Shown piece by piece: positions 49,719 to 57,151 of a stretch of 64,000 nucleotides of DNA; position 1 is the first letter of the stretch, and every line of letters starts with the position of its first letter. The stretch is from contig JAQUTL010000006.1 of the NCBI GenBank assembly GCA_028709805.1, forward strand, positions 40,900 to 104,899, given 5' to 3'. Source of the stretch: Victivallaceae bacterium (GTDB lineage Bacteria; Verrucomicrobiota; Lentisphaeria; Victivallales; Victivallaceae). A program made the position numbers and the translations under genes. The notes under the pieces are model-generated. The model did not search any database. It worked only from the letters and a program-made list of their open reading frames with translations, and had not been told where the DNA came from.

Positions 49719-49903
49719 GCATCTGTGGGCAGAAGACCGAAATCTACAGCAGGGTTTGCGGCTATTTCCGCCCGGTGTCCAATAAGAGGTTTTGGCGCGA
49801 CAGCGTTAAAACCTCTTCTTTTTTTATGTCAATACCCGTTCGCATACTATACGGAATCGAGAAGGATACAGGGACAGTCACACTATTGATTTTGAATGAA
49901 TAG
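49715..49903 (+). CDS. NrdD-type zinc-motif micro-protein reading out of the prophage
   Basis: A 62-residue ORF. Its first 25 residues, CGQKTEIYSRVCGYFRPVSN, match the end of anaerobic ribonucleotide reductase (NrdD), where a Cys-rich zinc site and EVYSR..GY.RPV.NWN motif lie near the glycyl radical loop. Short stand-alone proteins with this motif occur in several phages. After residue 35 the frame runs through the terminator hairpin and into AT-rich, apparently host DNA, so its C-terminus is probably set by the integration site. The ATG overlaps the lipoprotein stop. Confidence 0.5.
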   Translation: MSICGQKTEIYSRVCGYFRPVSNKRFWRDSVKTSSFFMSIPVRILYGIEKDTGTVTLLILNE

Positions 49904-50388
49904 ATATATTCATCCGTTGTTTTGTCAAACACGACAGATGAGTCCTTATCACACTTCAAATCGTCCCAATAGGGAGCGCGGACGCGCTCACAGTTTGACA
50001 TGTCATCCCAAAGGAATAATCGATTAAATAGGCGAGTCCATGTGTCACCGCCTTTGTCGGTTGCAGTACTGATCACCTGCTTTTTGTTGACAAAGAAAAA
50101 ATCCTCGTACCTCTCTCCTTCGTTAAAAAAGCAAGGTCCGATAATTAGAAAAGGTTTGTTATTGGCTTTATAAATGGTAAGCGTTTCATTTTTGCCATCT
50201 CGCTTCAGACATGTTTCTCCGGCTTTGCGGTACATACTGCCAATTGTGACACTGAATACAACATCACCAAGTGGTTTGAATAGAAAAGCACCAACAAGCA
50301 ACACCGACATTGCCGTGATCAGAATTACCAAAGCCATGGATATTTTTTTGATAATTGTTTTCATGGAGTAAATGTCGTGTTTCAGCAT
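49762..50388 (-). CDS. Hypothetical membrane-anchored protein, 3' end altered by the prophage
   Basis: A 208-residue AT-rich ORF with an N-terminal membrane helix (MALVILITAMSVLLVGAFLF) and a hydrophilic rest containing several Cys and Trp residues. A second possible start lies at 50364. The last 20 codons run through the prophage terminator and overlap the NrdD-like ORF, so the natural 3' end was probably replaced when the prophage inserted, or the gene simply ends in phage DNA. No family recognised. No clear Shine-Dalgarno. Confidence 0.55.
   Translation of the reverse strand: MLKHDIYSMKTIIKKISMALVILITAMSVLLVGAFLFKPLGDVVFSVTIGSMYRKAGETCLKRDGKNETLTIYKANNKPFLIIGPCFFNEGERYEDFFFVNKKQVISTATDKGGDTWTRLFNRLFLWDDMSNCERVRAPYWDDLKCDKDSSVVFDKTTDEYIYSFKINSVTVPVSFSIPYSMRTGIDIKKEEVLTLSRQNLLLDTGRK
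49784..49825 (+). terminator. Terminator at the right end of the prophage (may act both ways)
   Basis: AAGAGGTTTT (49784-49793) pairs perfectly with AAAACCTCTT (49808-49817) and is followed by a run of T residues. It closes the late operon and also marks the change from high-GC phage DNA to AT-rich DNA, so the right attachment end should be near here. Confidence 0.8.
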
Positions 50389-50440
50389 AAATGATACTGA
50401 TCTGACTTATTTATCAGGTAACACATTCCACATGATTAAT

Positions 50441-50887
50441 AATTTGACAGTAAACAGGATACAACCTTGTATCGGATTCTGTCAATAAGAACTAAAATAA
50501 CATTGCCGGAATATGGTTGCAAGCGAGAGCTGCAATTATATCGACTGGCGGTCGAATCGCACCACTGTATCGTAACACGTCTGCCATGTCACTGCAGATT
50601 TTTCCGTCTCTTCGACGAGCTATTATGCCAATTTTAGGAAGAGGAAAGTTGTAGCAACAACAACAGGGGATAACATACCAAACGGAGACATTAAACGACC
50701 GTTTCTCCATGATCGGGCTGCAGCGTCTCCGGTGCGTTTGGGGTAAAAAACGTTCCGGCGACGTCGGTCAATATTAAATGCAAGAGAATTATTGCTGTTT
50801 TCGCTTGCAAATATATTCCAGCAATGCTATTTTAGTTCTCATTGACAGAATCCAAATACTATGTTGTATTCTATTTACTGTCAAATT
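50441..50887. repeat. 447-bp MITE-like element with 97-bp inverted repeats
   Basis: The left arm begins AATTTGACAGTAAACAGG (50441) and runs to about 50538. The right arm, 50789-50887, is its inverted copy with roughly 83% identity and one single-base gap. The 250 bases between hold no convincing gene. Long imperfect terminal inverted repeats around a short non-coding core are typical of non-autonomous elements. No target duplication was confirmed. The element fills most of the 660-base gap between the last gene and asnB. Confidence 0.75.
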
Positions 50888-50954
50888 CTCAATCGCGGAA
50901 GAAGTGTACCCGTTAAATAAGGCAAATCAGTACCATTTATACCGGAACATTAAA

Positions 50955-50981
50955 GAAAGCCAGTTGTGAAAAATGGCTTTC
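50955..50981 (+). other. Hairpin in the asnB leader
   Basis: GAAAGCCA pairs with TGGCTTTC around an 11-base loop, about 70 bases before the asnB ATG. It is not followed by a T run, so it may be a leader structure rather than a terminator. The remaining 160 bases after the MITE contain nothing else recognisable. Confidence 0.35.
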
Positions 50982-51048
50982 AGGGAAAGCATACTCTATT
51001 GGTGTCGTTTGTTCTGTTCCTTCAAACGCATAAGGAAACAAGTTAAAG

Positions 51049-52959
51049 ATGTGTGGAATTTGTGGTTATCTAGAAAAAAACGAAATCGGCGATTCTGAAA
51101 CCGTCCATAAAATGGCAGAAACTCTTCATCATCGCGGACCGGATTATACAGGGGCTTCAACCATGCATAATGCGGCGTTCGGCCATGCGCGACTTTCAAT
51201 TATTGATTTGAGTAAGGCTGGAAATCAGCCGTTTTTCAATGAAGATAAGTCGCTCATGCTCGTCTGCAATGGAGAAATCTACAACTTTCATGAATTGCGG
51301 GAACATCTCTTAGAAAAAGGGCATCGTTTCATTTCCTCCTCTGATTCCGAAACCATCATTCACCTTTATGAAGAATACGGCGAACAATGTGCGGAGAAAC
51401 TCCATGGCATGTTTGCCTTTGCGCTCTATGACGCAAAAATAAATAAACTGTTGCTTTGCCGCGACCGCATTGGCAAAAAGCCGCTGTTTTATTCCATCCT
51501 GCCAAGCGGCACACTTGTCTTCGGCTCTGAAATCAAAGCAATTCAGGCCTACCCGGAATTTAAGGCAGAACCGGATATGGTGGCAATCCACTACTACCTT
51601 TCATTTCAGTCCGTGCCTGCCCCTTGGTGTGCTTTTAAGGGCGTGAAAAAACTGCCTCCGGCTCATTGCCTAACGTTTCAACATGGAACGGTCACGCTTC
51701 ATCGTTATTGGAGTTATGATTACAATAATCAGTTTAAGATCAATTCCAAGAACGATGAAATTGAGCTTCAGGAAGCTCTGATTGAACAACTGAAAACCGC
51801 GATCAGGAAGCGGATGGTCAGCGATGTTCCTATCGGGGCATTCCTGTCCGGCGGGCTTGATTCCTCGCTTGTTACAGCACTAATGGCCACTATGTGCGAT
51901 CAGCCGATTCGGACATTTTCCATCGGGTTTGAAGAAAAAGATCATGACGAAACGGCATATGCAAAAATGGTTGCGGAACGATACGGTACGCGTCACACCG
52001 TTTTTGAGGTCAAGCCCAAGCTGCTGGATATCATCGACAAATTGGTCTATCACTACAACGAGCCTTTTGCCGATTCATCTGCTATTCCAACATTTTATCT
52101 GGCGCAAATGGCTTCTGAGCATGTCAAAGTGGTTTTGACCGGTGATGCGGGGGATGAAAACTTTGCCGGATATTCAAGATATATAAACGGTATACCGCAG
52201 AATAAATTTTGGGGATATTCCACCTGGGTCTCACGTTACCTAAATTTTTGTCGTTTCAACGTTTTTAATCATCCGGGTGAAGCCTGGAGCTCTAAATTGA
52301 AGCGACAATTCCGCCTCGATTCCTACAAAAACATGTACTTTTTCCGTATTACCCATTTTAATGAACAATACCAGCGCTCCATGTATAAACCAGAGATGTA
52401 TCAGGCCATTGGCAATCATTACAGCATTGATTTTTTTCTTGATAAATATGATCAGTTTCATTCAGGTGGAAGTCTTGACCGAACCCTCGGTGTTGATATG
52501 ACTATGTATATGCCGGATACCTTAATGGTTAAAACCGATATCGCGACCATGGCTCATGCGTTGGAAGCCCGTTGTCCCATGCTCGATCATCAATTTGTTG
52601 AATTTGCCGCGAAGATCCCTGCAAATCTGAAGCTGAAAGATAATTCCATCGGGAAATATATTCTAAAGCGAGCTGCGGAAAAATATCTGCCTCATGATGT
52701 TATTTACCGGAAAAAGATGGGATTTGGCGTACCATATAATCATTGGCTTCGTAGCGACAAAAAGATCCATAATTTTACCTATGACACTATTTTAGAAAAA
52801 GATAATTTTCTTTCTCAATGGCTTAATATGAAATATGTCAGGCAGATGTTGGAACGACAGCAAAATAATTTGAATAAAAACTACCAGAATCTTATTTGGA
52901 ATTTGTTAATGCTGGAATTATGGCATAAACGCTTTATCAAAAATGGTGGGGTGCAATAA
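51049..52959 (+). CDS. asnB: Asparagine synthetase B-type amidotransferase
   Basis: A 636-residue glutamine-dependent amidotransferase. Cys2 of MCGICGYL is the glutaminase nucleophile, with LHHRGPDY and LVCNGEIYNF in the N-terminal domain. The synthetase domain has SGGLDSSLVTALM (the PP-loop), FSIGFEEKDHDET and LTGDAGDENFAGY. Family members make asparagine or, in polysaccharide loci, amidate uronic acids of O-antigen or capsule. The location next to the surface polysaccharide genes, and the much lower GC than in the core genome, favour the second role. Its strand is opposite to the rest of the locus. Confidence 0.9.
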   Translation: MCGICGYLEKNEIGDSETVHKMAETLHHRGPDYTGASTMHNAAFGHARLSIIDLSKAGNQPFFNEDKSLMLVCNGEIYNFHELREHLLEKGHRFISSSDSETIIHLYEEYGEQCAEKLHGMFAFALYDAKINKLLLCRDRIGKKPLFYSILPSGTLVFGSEIKAIQAYPEFKAEPDMVAIHYYLSFQSVPAPWCAFKGVKKLPPAHCLTFQHGTVTLHRYWSYDYNNQFKINSKNDEIELQEALIEQLKTAIRKRMVSDVPIGAFLSGGLDSSLVTALMATMCDQPIRTFSIGFEEKDHDETAYAKMVAERYGTRHTVFEVKPKLLDIIDKLVYHYNEPFADSSAIPTFYLAQMASEHVKVVLTGDAGDENFAGYSRYINGIPQNKFWGYSTWVSRYLNFCRFNVFNHPGEAWSSKLKRQFRLDSYKNMYFFRITHFNEQYQRSMYKPEMYQAIGNHYSIDFFLDKYDQFHSGGSLDRTLGVDMTMYMPDTLMVKTDIATMAHALEARCPMLDHQFVEFAAKIPANLKLKDNSIGKYILKRAAEKYLPHDVIYRKKMGFGVPYNHWLRSDKKIHNFTYDTILEKDNFLSQWLNMKYVRQMLERQQNNLNKNYQNLIWNLLMLELWHKRFIKNGGVQ

Positions 52960-52968
52960 ATCTGCGTT

Positions 52969-53041
52969 GCTAAGCGGTGAGGAAATGAGCTGGTTTTCTT
53001 GAAAAAATCGCTAACACTTTTCCAGAAAAAGAAAGGTGTCA
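52969..53041 (+). repeat. 72-bp repeat, copy 2 (solo IS end)
   Basis: Same orientation and nearly the same sequence as 15734-15805, but followed by unrelated DNA without a transposase. It starts 10 bases after the asnB stop. It probably marks a decayed copy of the same IS or the end of a rearranged segment. Confidence 0.65.
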
Positions 53042-53229
53042 GATAACGTTTGGAAAATTGCGCACATTTTGAAAGAGATTGCTTGAAAAGCGGCCTGTCT
53101 TCTGATTGATTGGTAGTGTCCGCTATTTTGCGCACATTTGTTTTCTGACTGATTACAGATTTCAAACGTGACTTGGCGCAGCCGAAGCAACCCGACCGAC
53201 CAAGCAAAGTAGCGTTGAAGATGCTCTGA

Positions 53230-53364
53230 TTGAAATGTATCTGGCTGGAGTTTCGAGATTCGGATGAATCTGATATTTTCCGGCAATTTCCGCGATGGTT
53301 TGTTCGCCTCGAACGGCCTCAAGTGCCACGCGACTCTTAAAATTGCAGTCAAAGATCGTTTCAT
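53230..53364 (-). pseudogene. IS3-family orfA remnant
   Basis: Reading leftward from ATG at 53364, after a one-base frame change, the sequence encodes FKSRVALEAVRGEQTIAEIAGKYQIHPNL, here given only by its core motif ALEAVRGEQTIAEIA and KYQIHPN: the typical start of IS3-family OrfA. The frame then degenerates, and no OrfB is present. The gap 53042-53408 contains otherwise only shadow frames. Confidence 0.65.
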
Positions 53365-53408
53365 GTCATGCCCCCCTTGCGGTTAATAATTTACAGGGCA
53401 TTTTACAC

Positions 53409-54425
53409 CTATTCAACTGATCCAGTTTTCGGGGAGAACCGCATTCTAATTGTATTCTTTACGAAAACAATTGTATAGGAAATCGCCGTACTGAAAACAA
53501 TCGTCAGTATACATAGTACGGAATGAGATGTTTTCCAGCAATGAGTAATCAGTAATATAACCAAAGGATGACAGAAATAAATTAAATTTGAACTTTCTTT
53601 TATGAACTTTGTTGATAGGTTCGGCATTTTTTGAATGCCATGTAAGGCCATAAATACGCTAAGCGTTAGCGGATAAAGCATAAAGGTCGTTGTCAGTTTG
53701 AAACTGGATGATTTTCCCATCATGTAATACAAAGCCATTTCTCCGAGAAACAGGAGTGCAAAAATGAATGGTAGTTGCTTCCGTACTTTCCAAGGGGTCA
53801 CCGGTTCTATGAGTAAAACCGCATATCCCATGCTGAAACATGGGAACCCGATCAGAAAATAATAACGAATTATGGCAAAAAGGCGTGATGATATAAAACT
53901 ATTCAACGCCTCTGGATAATATAAGTCCATGGTATGAAAAATCACACCGACGCCATATGTTGCAATGGAGCATCCCCAAAGAAACTTACGCCATTTATCG
54001 CTCCGCAATATGTAAAAAACGATCATGAAAGCGAGGCATACGGGAATAAACCAAAGATGATATTCAGTGCCGAAGATAAAAAAGTCCAATATAGTATCAA
54101 TGGCAAAGTTTCTGATGGATATTGGCCATCCAGAAATAAACATACTTGCAACAATATAAATGAAACTCCATACGCAATATTGTTGCAGCAGGTGAAAAAA
54201 CTGGTTCCGGCATGCTGCCGGATTGCTCAGCTGACGGTTGAAGAAGTAGCCTGTTGTACAGAAAAAGAATGGTACGGCAATGCGGGGAAGCACCTTGACA
54301 AACCAGAAATACATGGTAGAATCCGTATCAATAAACGGCTTAGTATGGATGACAACAACCAGAATGGCACATAAAAAGCAAAAGGCGTCGATATAGGCAT
54401 TCCTGCTTTTTACCGGAGAGGTCAT
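53409..54425 (-). CDS. Membrane acyltransferase (acyltransferase 3 family)
   Basis: A 338-residue protein with about ten hydrophobic helices. The N-terminal pattern RNAYIDAFCFLCAILVVVIHTKP is typical of acyltransferase-3 proteins, where Arg and His (here VIHTKP) are catalytically important. Such proteins O-acetylate sugars of surface polysaccharides. Unusually, the His motif is preceded by a rather short first helix. The start overlaps the stop of the FrhB-like gene by four bases. It is the last gene of the leftward operon. Confidence 0.82.
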   Translation of the reverse strand: MTSPVKSRNAYIDAFCFLCAILVVVIHTKPFIDTDSTMYFWFVKVLPRIAVPFFFCTTGYFFNRQLSNPAACRNQFFHLLQQYCVWSFIYIVASMFISGWPISIRNFAIDTILDFFIFGTEYHLWFIPVCLAFMIVFYILRSDKWRKFLWGCSIATYGVGVIFHTMDLYYPEALNSFISSRLFAIIRYYFLIGFPCFSMGYAVLLIEPVTPWKVRKQLPFIFALLFLGEMALYYMMGKSSSFKLTTTFMLYPLTLSVFMALHGIQKMPNLSTKFIKESSNLIYFCHPLVILLITHCWKTSHSVLCILTIVFSTAISYTIVFVKNTIRMRFSPKTGSVE

Positions 54426-55660
54426 TTGGTTGTGCTCTGATTAATTTTTCTGCCCAGCAAGGACAGTATCCTGAGTGCCATGTACTTGACAATATGACCA
54501 GTTGTATAATACGCGTTTTTCAGTCGTTCTTTCAACGTCGGACGCGTATAATGCCGATAACACCTCTCGTATCCCCAGCGATCCAGGTGGGACAGAAAAC
54601 GGTGACGACGCGGATTTTTCCAGGGGGACTTTTTCAAGCATGGATTGCCACCGATGGCCGTTTCCATATCAATTTTCCGACACATGATGTTGGGCCTGAC
54701 AGCCTCGAGCAATGCTTCTCCTTTGCTGGTGTTAACAATCATCATCGAGGTGCCCATATCGTTGTCAAGAGCTGGATCCCGCTGCCCGATCCCCCAGAAG
54801 TCGCCAAGGGTAATATCGGCGGCAATTGAGTTCCGCTCTTTGAATTTGCAACGGTAGCAGCTCGGACGCATATAAAGATTGTACCGAATATACCCTTGAA
54901 TAAAAGGATCTTCATATCTGTTTTTTAGATAAATATCGCCATTTTCAAATTCAATGCGAGTCGAAAAAAGATTCCATCCTGACGTCTTATTTTTAAACCA
55001 TATCCGATTTGTTGGGGAACTATATTTTGTTTCCAACATAACAAGAAAGGCCGCCAGCGCTTTGGGGGAATTGGAGCCGCGGCAGATAAAATCAAGCAAA
55101 AACAGGTTGTCATGCGGTCTCCCCAAGTATGTACGCAGCGCCACAACCTGGCAGGGACACCCACAAAACAACACTCTTTTCCCCAGATCAAGTTTTGCTT
55201 TGATTTCCCGGTAAATGTAATTGATATCGCTTTGTATATATTTTGATTGTCGAAGTAGCGGAATATCTTCCTCTCGATCAATCAGGCAATGTACAACCAT
55301 ATGATTGTTGTTGTAGCGGGCACCACAGACGGCGCCGTCAGCGGTTTTCAAAAAAAGACGGGCTAATTCCGAAAAAATACCGCCAGACGTACTCTTGTAA
55401 CGGGTGTCGACATCCTTCGACCATCCGGCCCATACCTGCGGTGTATAATTTTCACGTTTGCCGAACGGGTGCAGAACAGGACAGTTCTTCTCACAAAGTC
55501 CGCAGTGAATGCATTTTTCTCTATCAATCCAAGGATATATGAATCCCTCGGCATCCTGTTTCATTATAATGGCATCACGGCAACAAATGTTCATGCAGGC
55601 TGAACACCCCGTACAATCGCAATGCCTGACAGATCGAATATCTTTGCGTTTCACTTCCAT
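54422..55660 (-). CDS. FrhB-like iron-sulfur protein of polysaccharide loci
   Basis: A 412-residue protein. Two 4Fe-4S cluster motifs at the N-terminus (CTGCSACMNIC and CIHCGLCEKNC, within residues 14-65) are followed by a FrhB-type domain (STSGGIFSELA, FCGCPCQVVAL, DFICRGSNSP) and a third Cys cluster (CYRCKFK) in the C-terminal half. Relatives occur in many bacterial exopolysaccharide loci beside pyruvyltransferases; their reaction is not well defined, possibly a flavin-dependent redox step on sugars. The start at 55660 is used because the upstream part of the open frame lies within the acetyltransferase gene. Confidence 0.82.
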   Translation of the reverse strand: MEVKRKDIRSVRHCDCTGCSACMNICCRDAIIMKQDAEGFIYPWIDREKCIHCGLCEKNCPVLHPFGKRENYTPQVWAGWSKDVDTRYKSTSGGIFSELARLFLKTADGAVCGARYNNNHMVVHCLIDREEDIPLLRQSKYIQSDINYIYREIKAKLDLGKRVLFCGCPCQVVALRTYLGRPHDNLFLLDFICRGSNSPKALAAFLVMLETKYSSPTNRIWFKNKTSGWNLFSTRIEFENGDIYLKNRYEDPFIQGYIRYNLYMRPSCYRCKFKERNSIAADITLGDFWGIGQRDPALDNDMGTSMMIVNTSKGEALLEAVRPNIMCRKIDMETAIGGNPCLKKSPWKNPRRHRFLSHLDRWGYERCYRHYTRPTLKERLKNAYYTTGHIVKYMALRILSLLGRKINQSTTK

Positions 55661-56283
55661 GTGACCTTTTCCTTTTTTACCATGCCAGGACAACCGCAAA
55701 ACAGAGTATGTGCAGGCACATCTTTTGTGACCACCGTTCCTGCACCGATAATTGCGCCCTCTCCAATAGTGACACCCTTTAATATCGTGGCTCCATTGCC
55801 GATCCAAACATTTTTCTTGATATTCACTTCTCCATCGATTTCCTTCCCGGCCGAGCCGTGAAAATCGGAGTCCATGATCGTGACGTTATGTGCAATCGCC
55901 ACACCTTCCCCAATGTGAATTTTTTTCCTGCACCGGATCAGACAATTGATATTGCAATAACCGCCATCAAGAATCAGTTCGGCATTTTTAAACAGTTTGA
56001 CATCCGCTCCGTAGTGAAATGAAAAAAATCCGTTGACTACGATGGAGGCGCCTTCTTTCAGGTAAATTTTAGTTTCTGCAACTGAACCACCGGGAAGATC
56101 ATCGTTCAAAATTAGACTGTTCCGCAATACGATTTTGGATGAAGGAAGAAACTTCAAAACCGTGTGTCCATACAGCTCCACCCTGGAACGGGAAAATATT
56201 GCCATATGGCCGCAGAAATAATTCAGAAAAATACGTTTTGGGCGTACGATCCGAAACAAATTCAGTAAAAAATTAATATTCAT
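55651..56283 (-). CDS. Left-handed beta-helix acetyltransferase (serine acetyltransferase/maltose type)
   Basis: A 210-residue trimeric transferase. The C-terminal two-thirds show hexapeptide repeats: VAIAHNVTIMDSDFHG, VNIKKNVWIGNGATILKGVTIGEGAIIGAGTVVTKDV, with the last repeat ending in a family-typical P-A-H. It should O- or N-acetylate a sugar of the surface polymer using acetyl-CoA. The start overlaps nothing; the stop overlaps the FrhB-like start by 10 bases. Confidence 0.85.
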   Translation of the reverse strand: MNINFLLNLFRIVRPKRIFLNYFCGHMAIFSRSRVELYGHTVLKFLPSSKIVLRNSLILNDDLPGGSVAETKIYLKEGASIVVNGFFSFHYGADVKLFKNAELILDGGYCNINCLIRCRKKIHIGEGVAIAHNVTIMDSDFHGSAGKEIDGEVNIKKNVWIGNGATILKGVTIGEGAIIGAGTVVTKDVPAHTLFCGCPGMVKKEKVTWK

Positions 56284-56299
56284 ATTTCAGGCATTCAAC

Positions 56300-57127
56300 T
56301 CAAAGTTTGGTGAAATCACAATGATCCGGGTCATATCGAACGCGATAATCGCAGTTCAAATTATCGATTTGTTCCATTTCATCATGCGTCAATTCAAAAT
56401 TGAATATTTCAAGATTCTGTCTTAATCTTTCTTTCTTTGAGCTTTTGGGAATTGTGGCGTATCCTTTCTGAATATTCCACCGGAGAATGATCTGCGGCAC
56501 TTGTCGACCGTAGCATTCGGCCAAATGAAGCAAAACGTCATTCTTCATCAGCTTGTTATCCATCCTGGCCAATGGCGAATAACAGATAATCTTGATCCCG
56601 AGTTTTGTGCAGTAGTCCACCAGCGGTTGCTGAGACAGCAACGGGTGCAGTTCGATCTCATTGACTGCCGGTATCACGGTTGCTTTTGAGAGCAACCGAT
56701 CAAGGTGATGAGCATGAAAATTCGAGACCCCGATGGCGCGAACCAGCCCATCCCGGTACAGTTCTTCCATTTGTCTCCAGCAATCAATATAAGTATCTGG
56801 ATTGGGCCAGTGCAGTAAATACAAATCAATATAATCGGTATGAAGTTTTTCCAGACTTTCCAACAGCGCGGAGCGAATATTGCCGCGCCGCTGCTGTTTA
56901 TTGCTGACCTTGGTAATGATAAAAAGTTTTTTTCTTCTCTTCATGCATAAGCGCAGTCCCCAGCTCAGGTAATATTCATTGCCATAGGCTGCGGATGTAT
57001 CGAAACATTCATAGCCCAAGTGAACTGCCCTGATGGTCGCTTTAATCAGTTCCATACCATTCATCGGATAGGTGCCAAGCCCCAATTGCGGTATTTTTAC
57101 TCGATTATTTAGCTCAATGTATTCCAT
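56300..57127 (-). CDS. Aldo/keto reductase
   Basis: A 275-residue NADPH-dependent reductase with the AKR barrel motifs: FDTSAAYGNE (catalytic Tyr), ITKVSNKQQ (Lys region), LLHWPNPDTYIDCWRQME with the His, GVSNFHAHHL and IPKSSKKERLRQNLEIF for NADP binding. In this context it may reduce a keto-sugar nucleotide, but a general role cannot be excluded. It is followed by the acetyltransferase gene after a 16-base gap. Confidence 0.88.
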   Translation of the reverse strand: MEYIELNNRVKIPQLGLGTYPMNGMELIKATIRAVHLGYECFDTSAAYGNEYYLSWGLRLCMKRRKKLFIITKVSNKQQRRGNIRSALLESLEKLHTDYIDLYLLHWPNPDTYIDCWRQMEELYRDGLVRAIGVSNFHAHHLDRLLSKATVIPAVNEIELHPLLSQQPLVDYCTKLGIKIICYSPLARMDNKLMKNDVLLHLAECYGRQVPQIILRWNIQKGYATIPKSSKKERLRQNLEIFNFELTHDEMEQIDNLNCDYRVRYDPDHCDFTKL

Positions 57128-57151
57128 TTTACTGCCCCCGGATTATGACGT

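Larger units (their letters stand above)
18640..49825. mobile_element. Transposable (Mu-like) prophage, about 31 kb
   Basis: The region contains MuA- and MuB-like genes, Gam, GemA/gp16, gp27-, gp28- and gp29-like packaging genes, MuF, a protease/scaffold gene, a capsid gene and a complete tail module. Early genes point left and the repressor plus late genes point right, an arrangement like BcepMu rather than Mu itself. GC is higher than on either side. No sheath, tail-tip hub J-like or contractile baseplate genes were recognised, and a tape-measure gene is present, suggesting a non-contractile tail. No frame is broken in any structural gene, so the prophage may be functional. The borders given are estimates. 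Confidence 0.88.

Noticed and set aside
18630..49898. TTTTGAATG present at both the left border (about 18630) and right flank (about 49890) as an attachment duplication
   Set aside because: The right copy is about 70 bases outside the terminator and is not preceded by a phage end in CA; nine AT-rich bases can match by chance.
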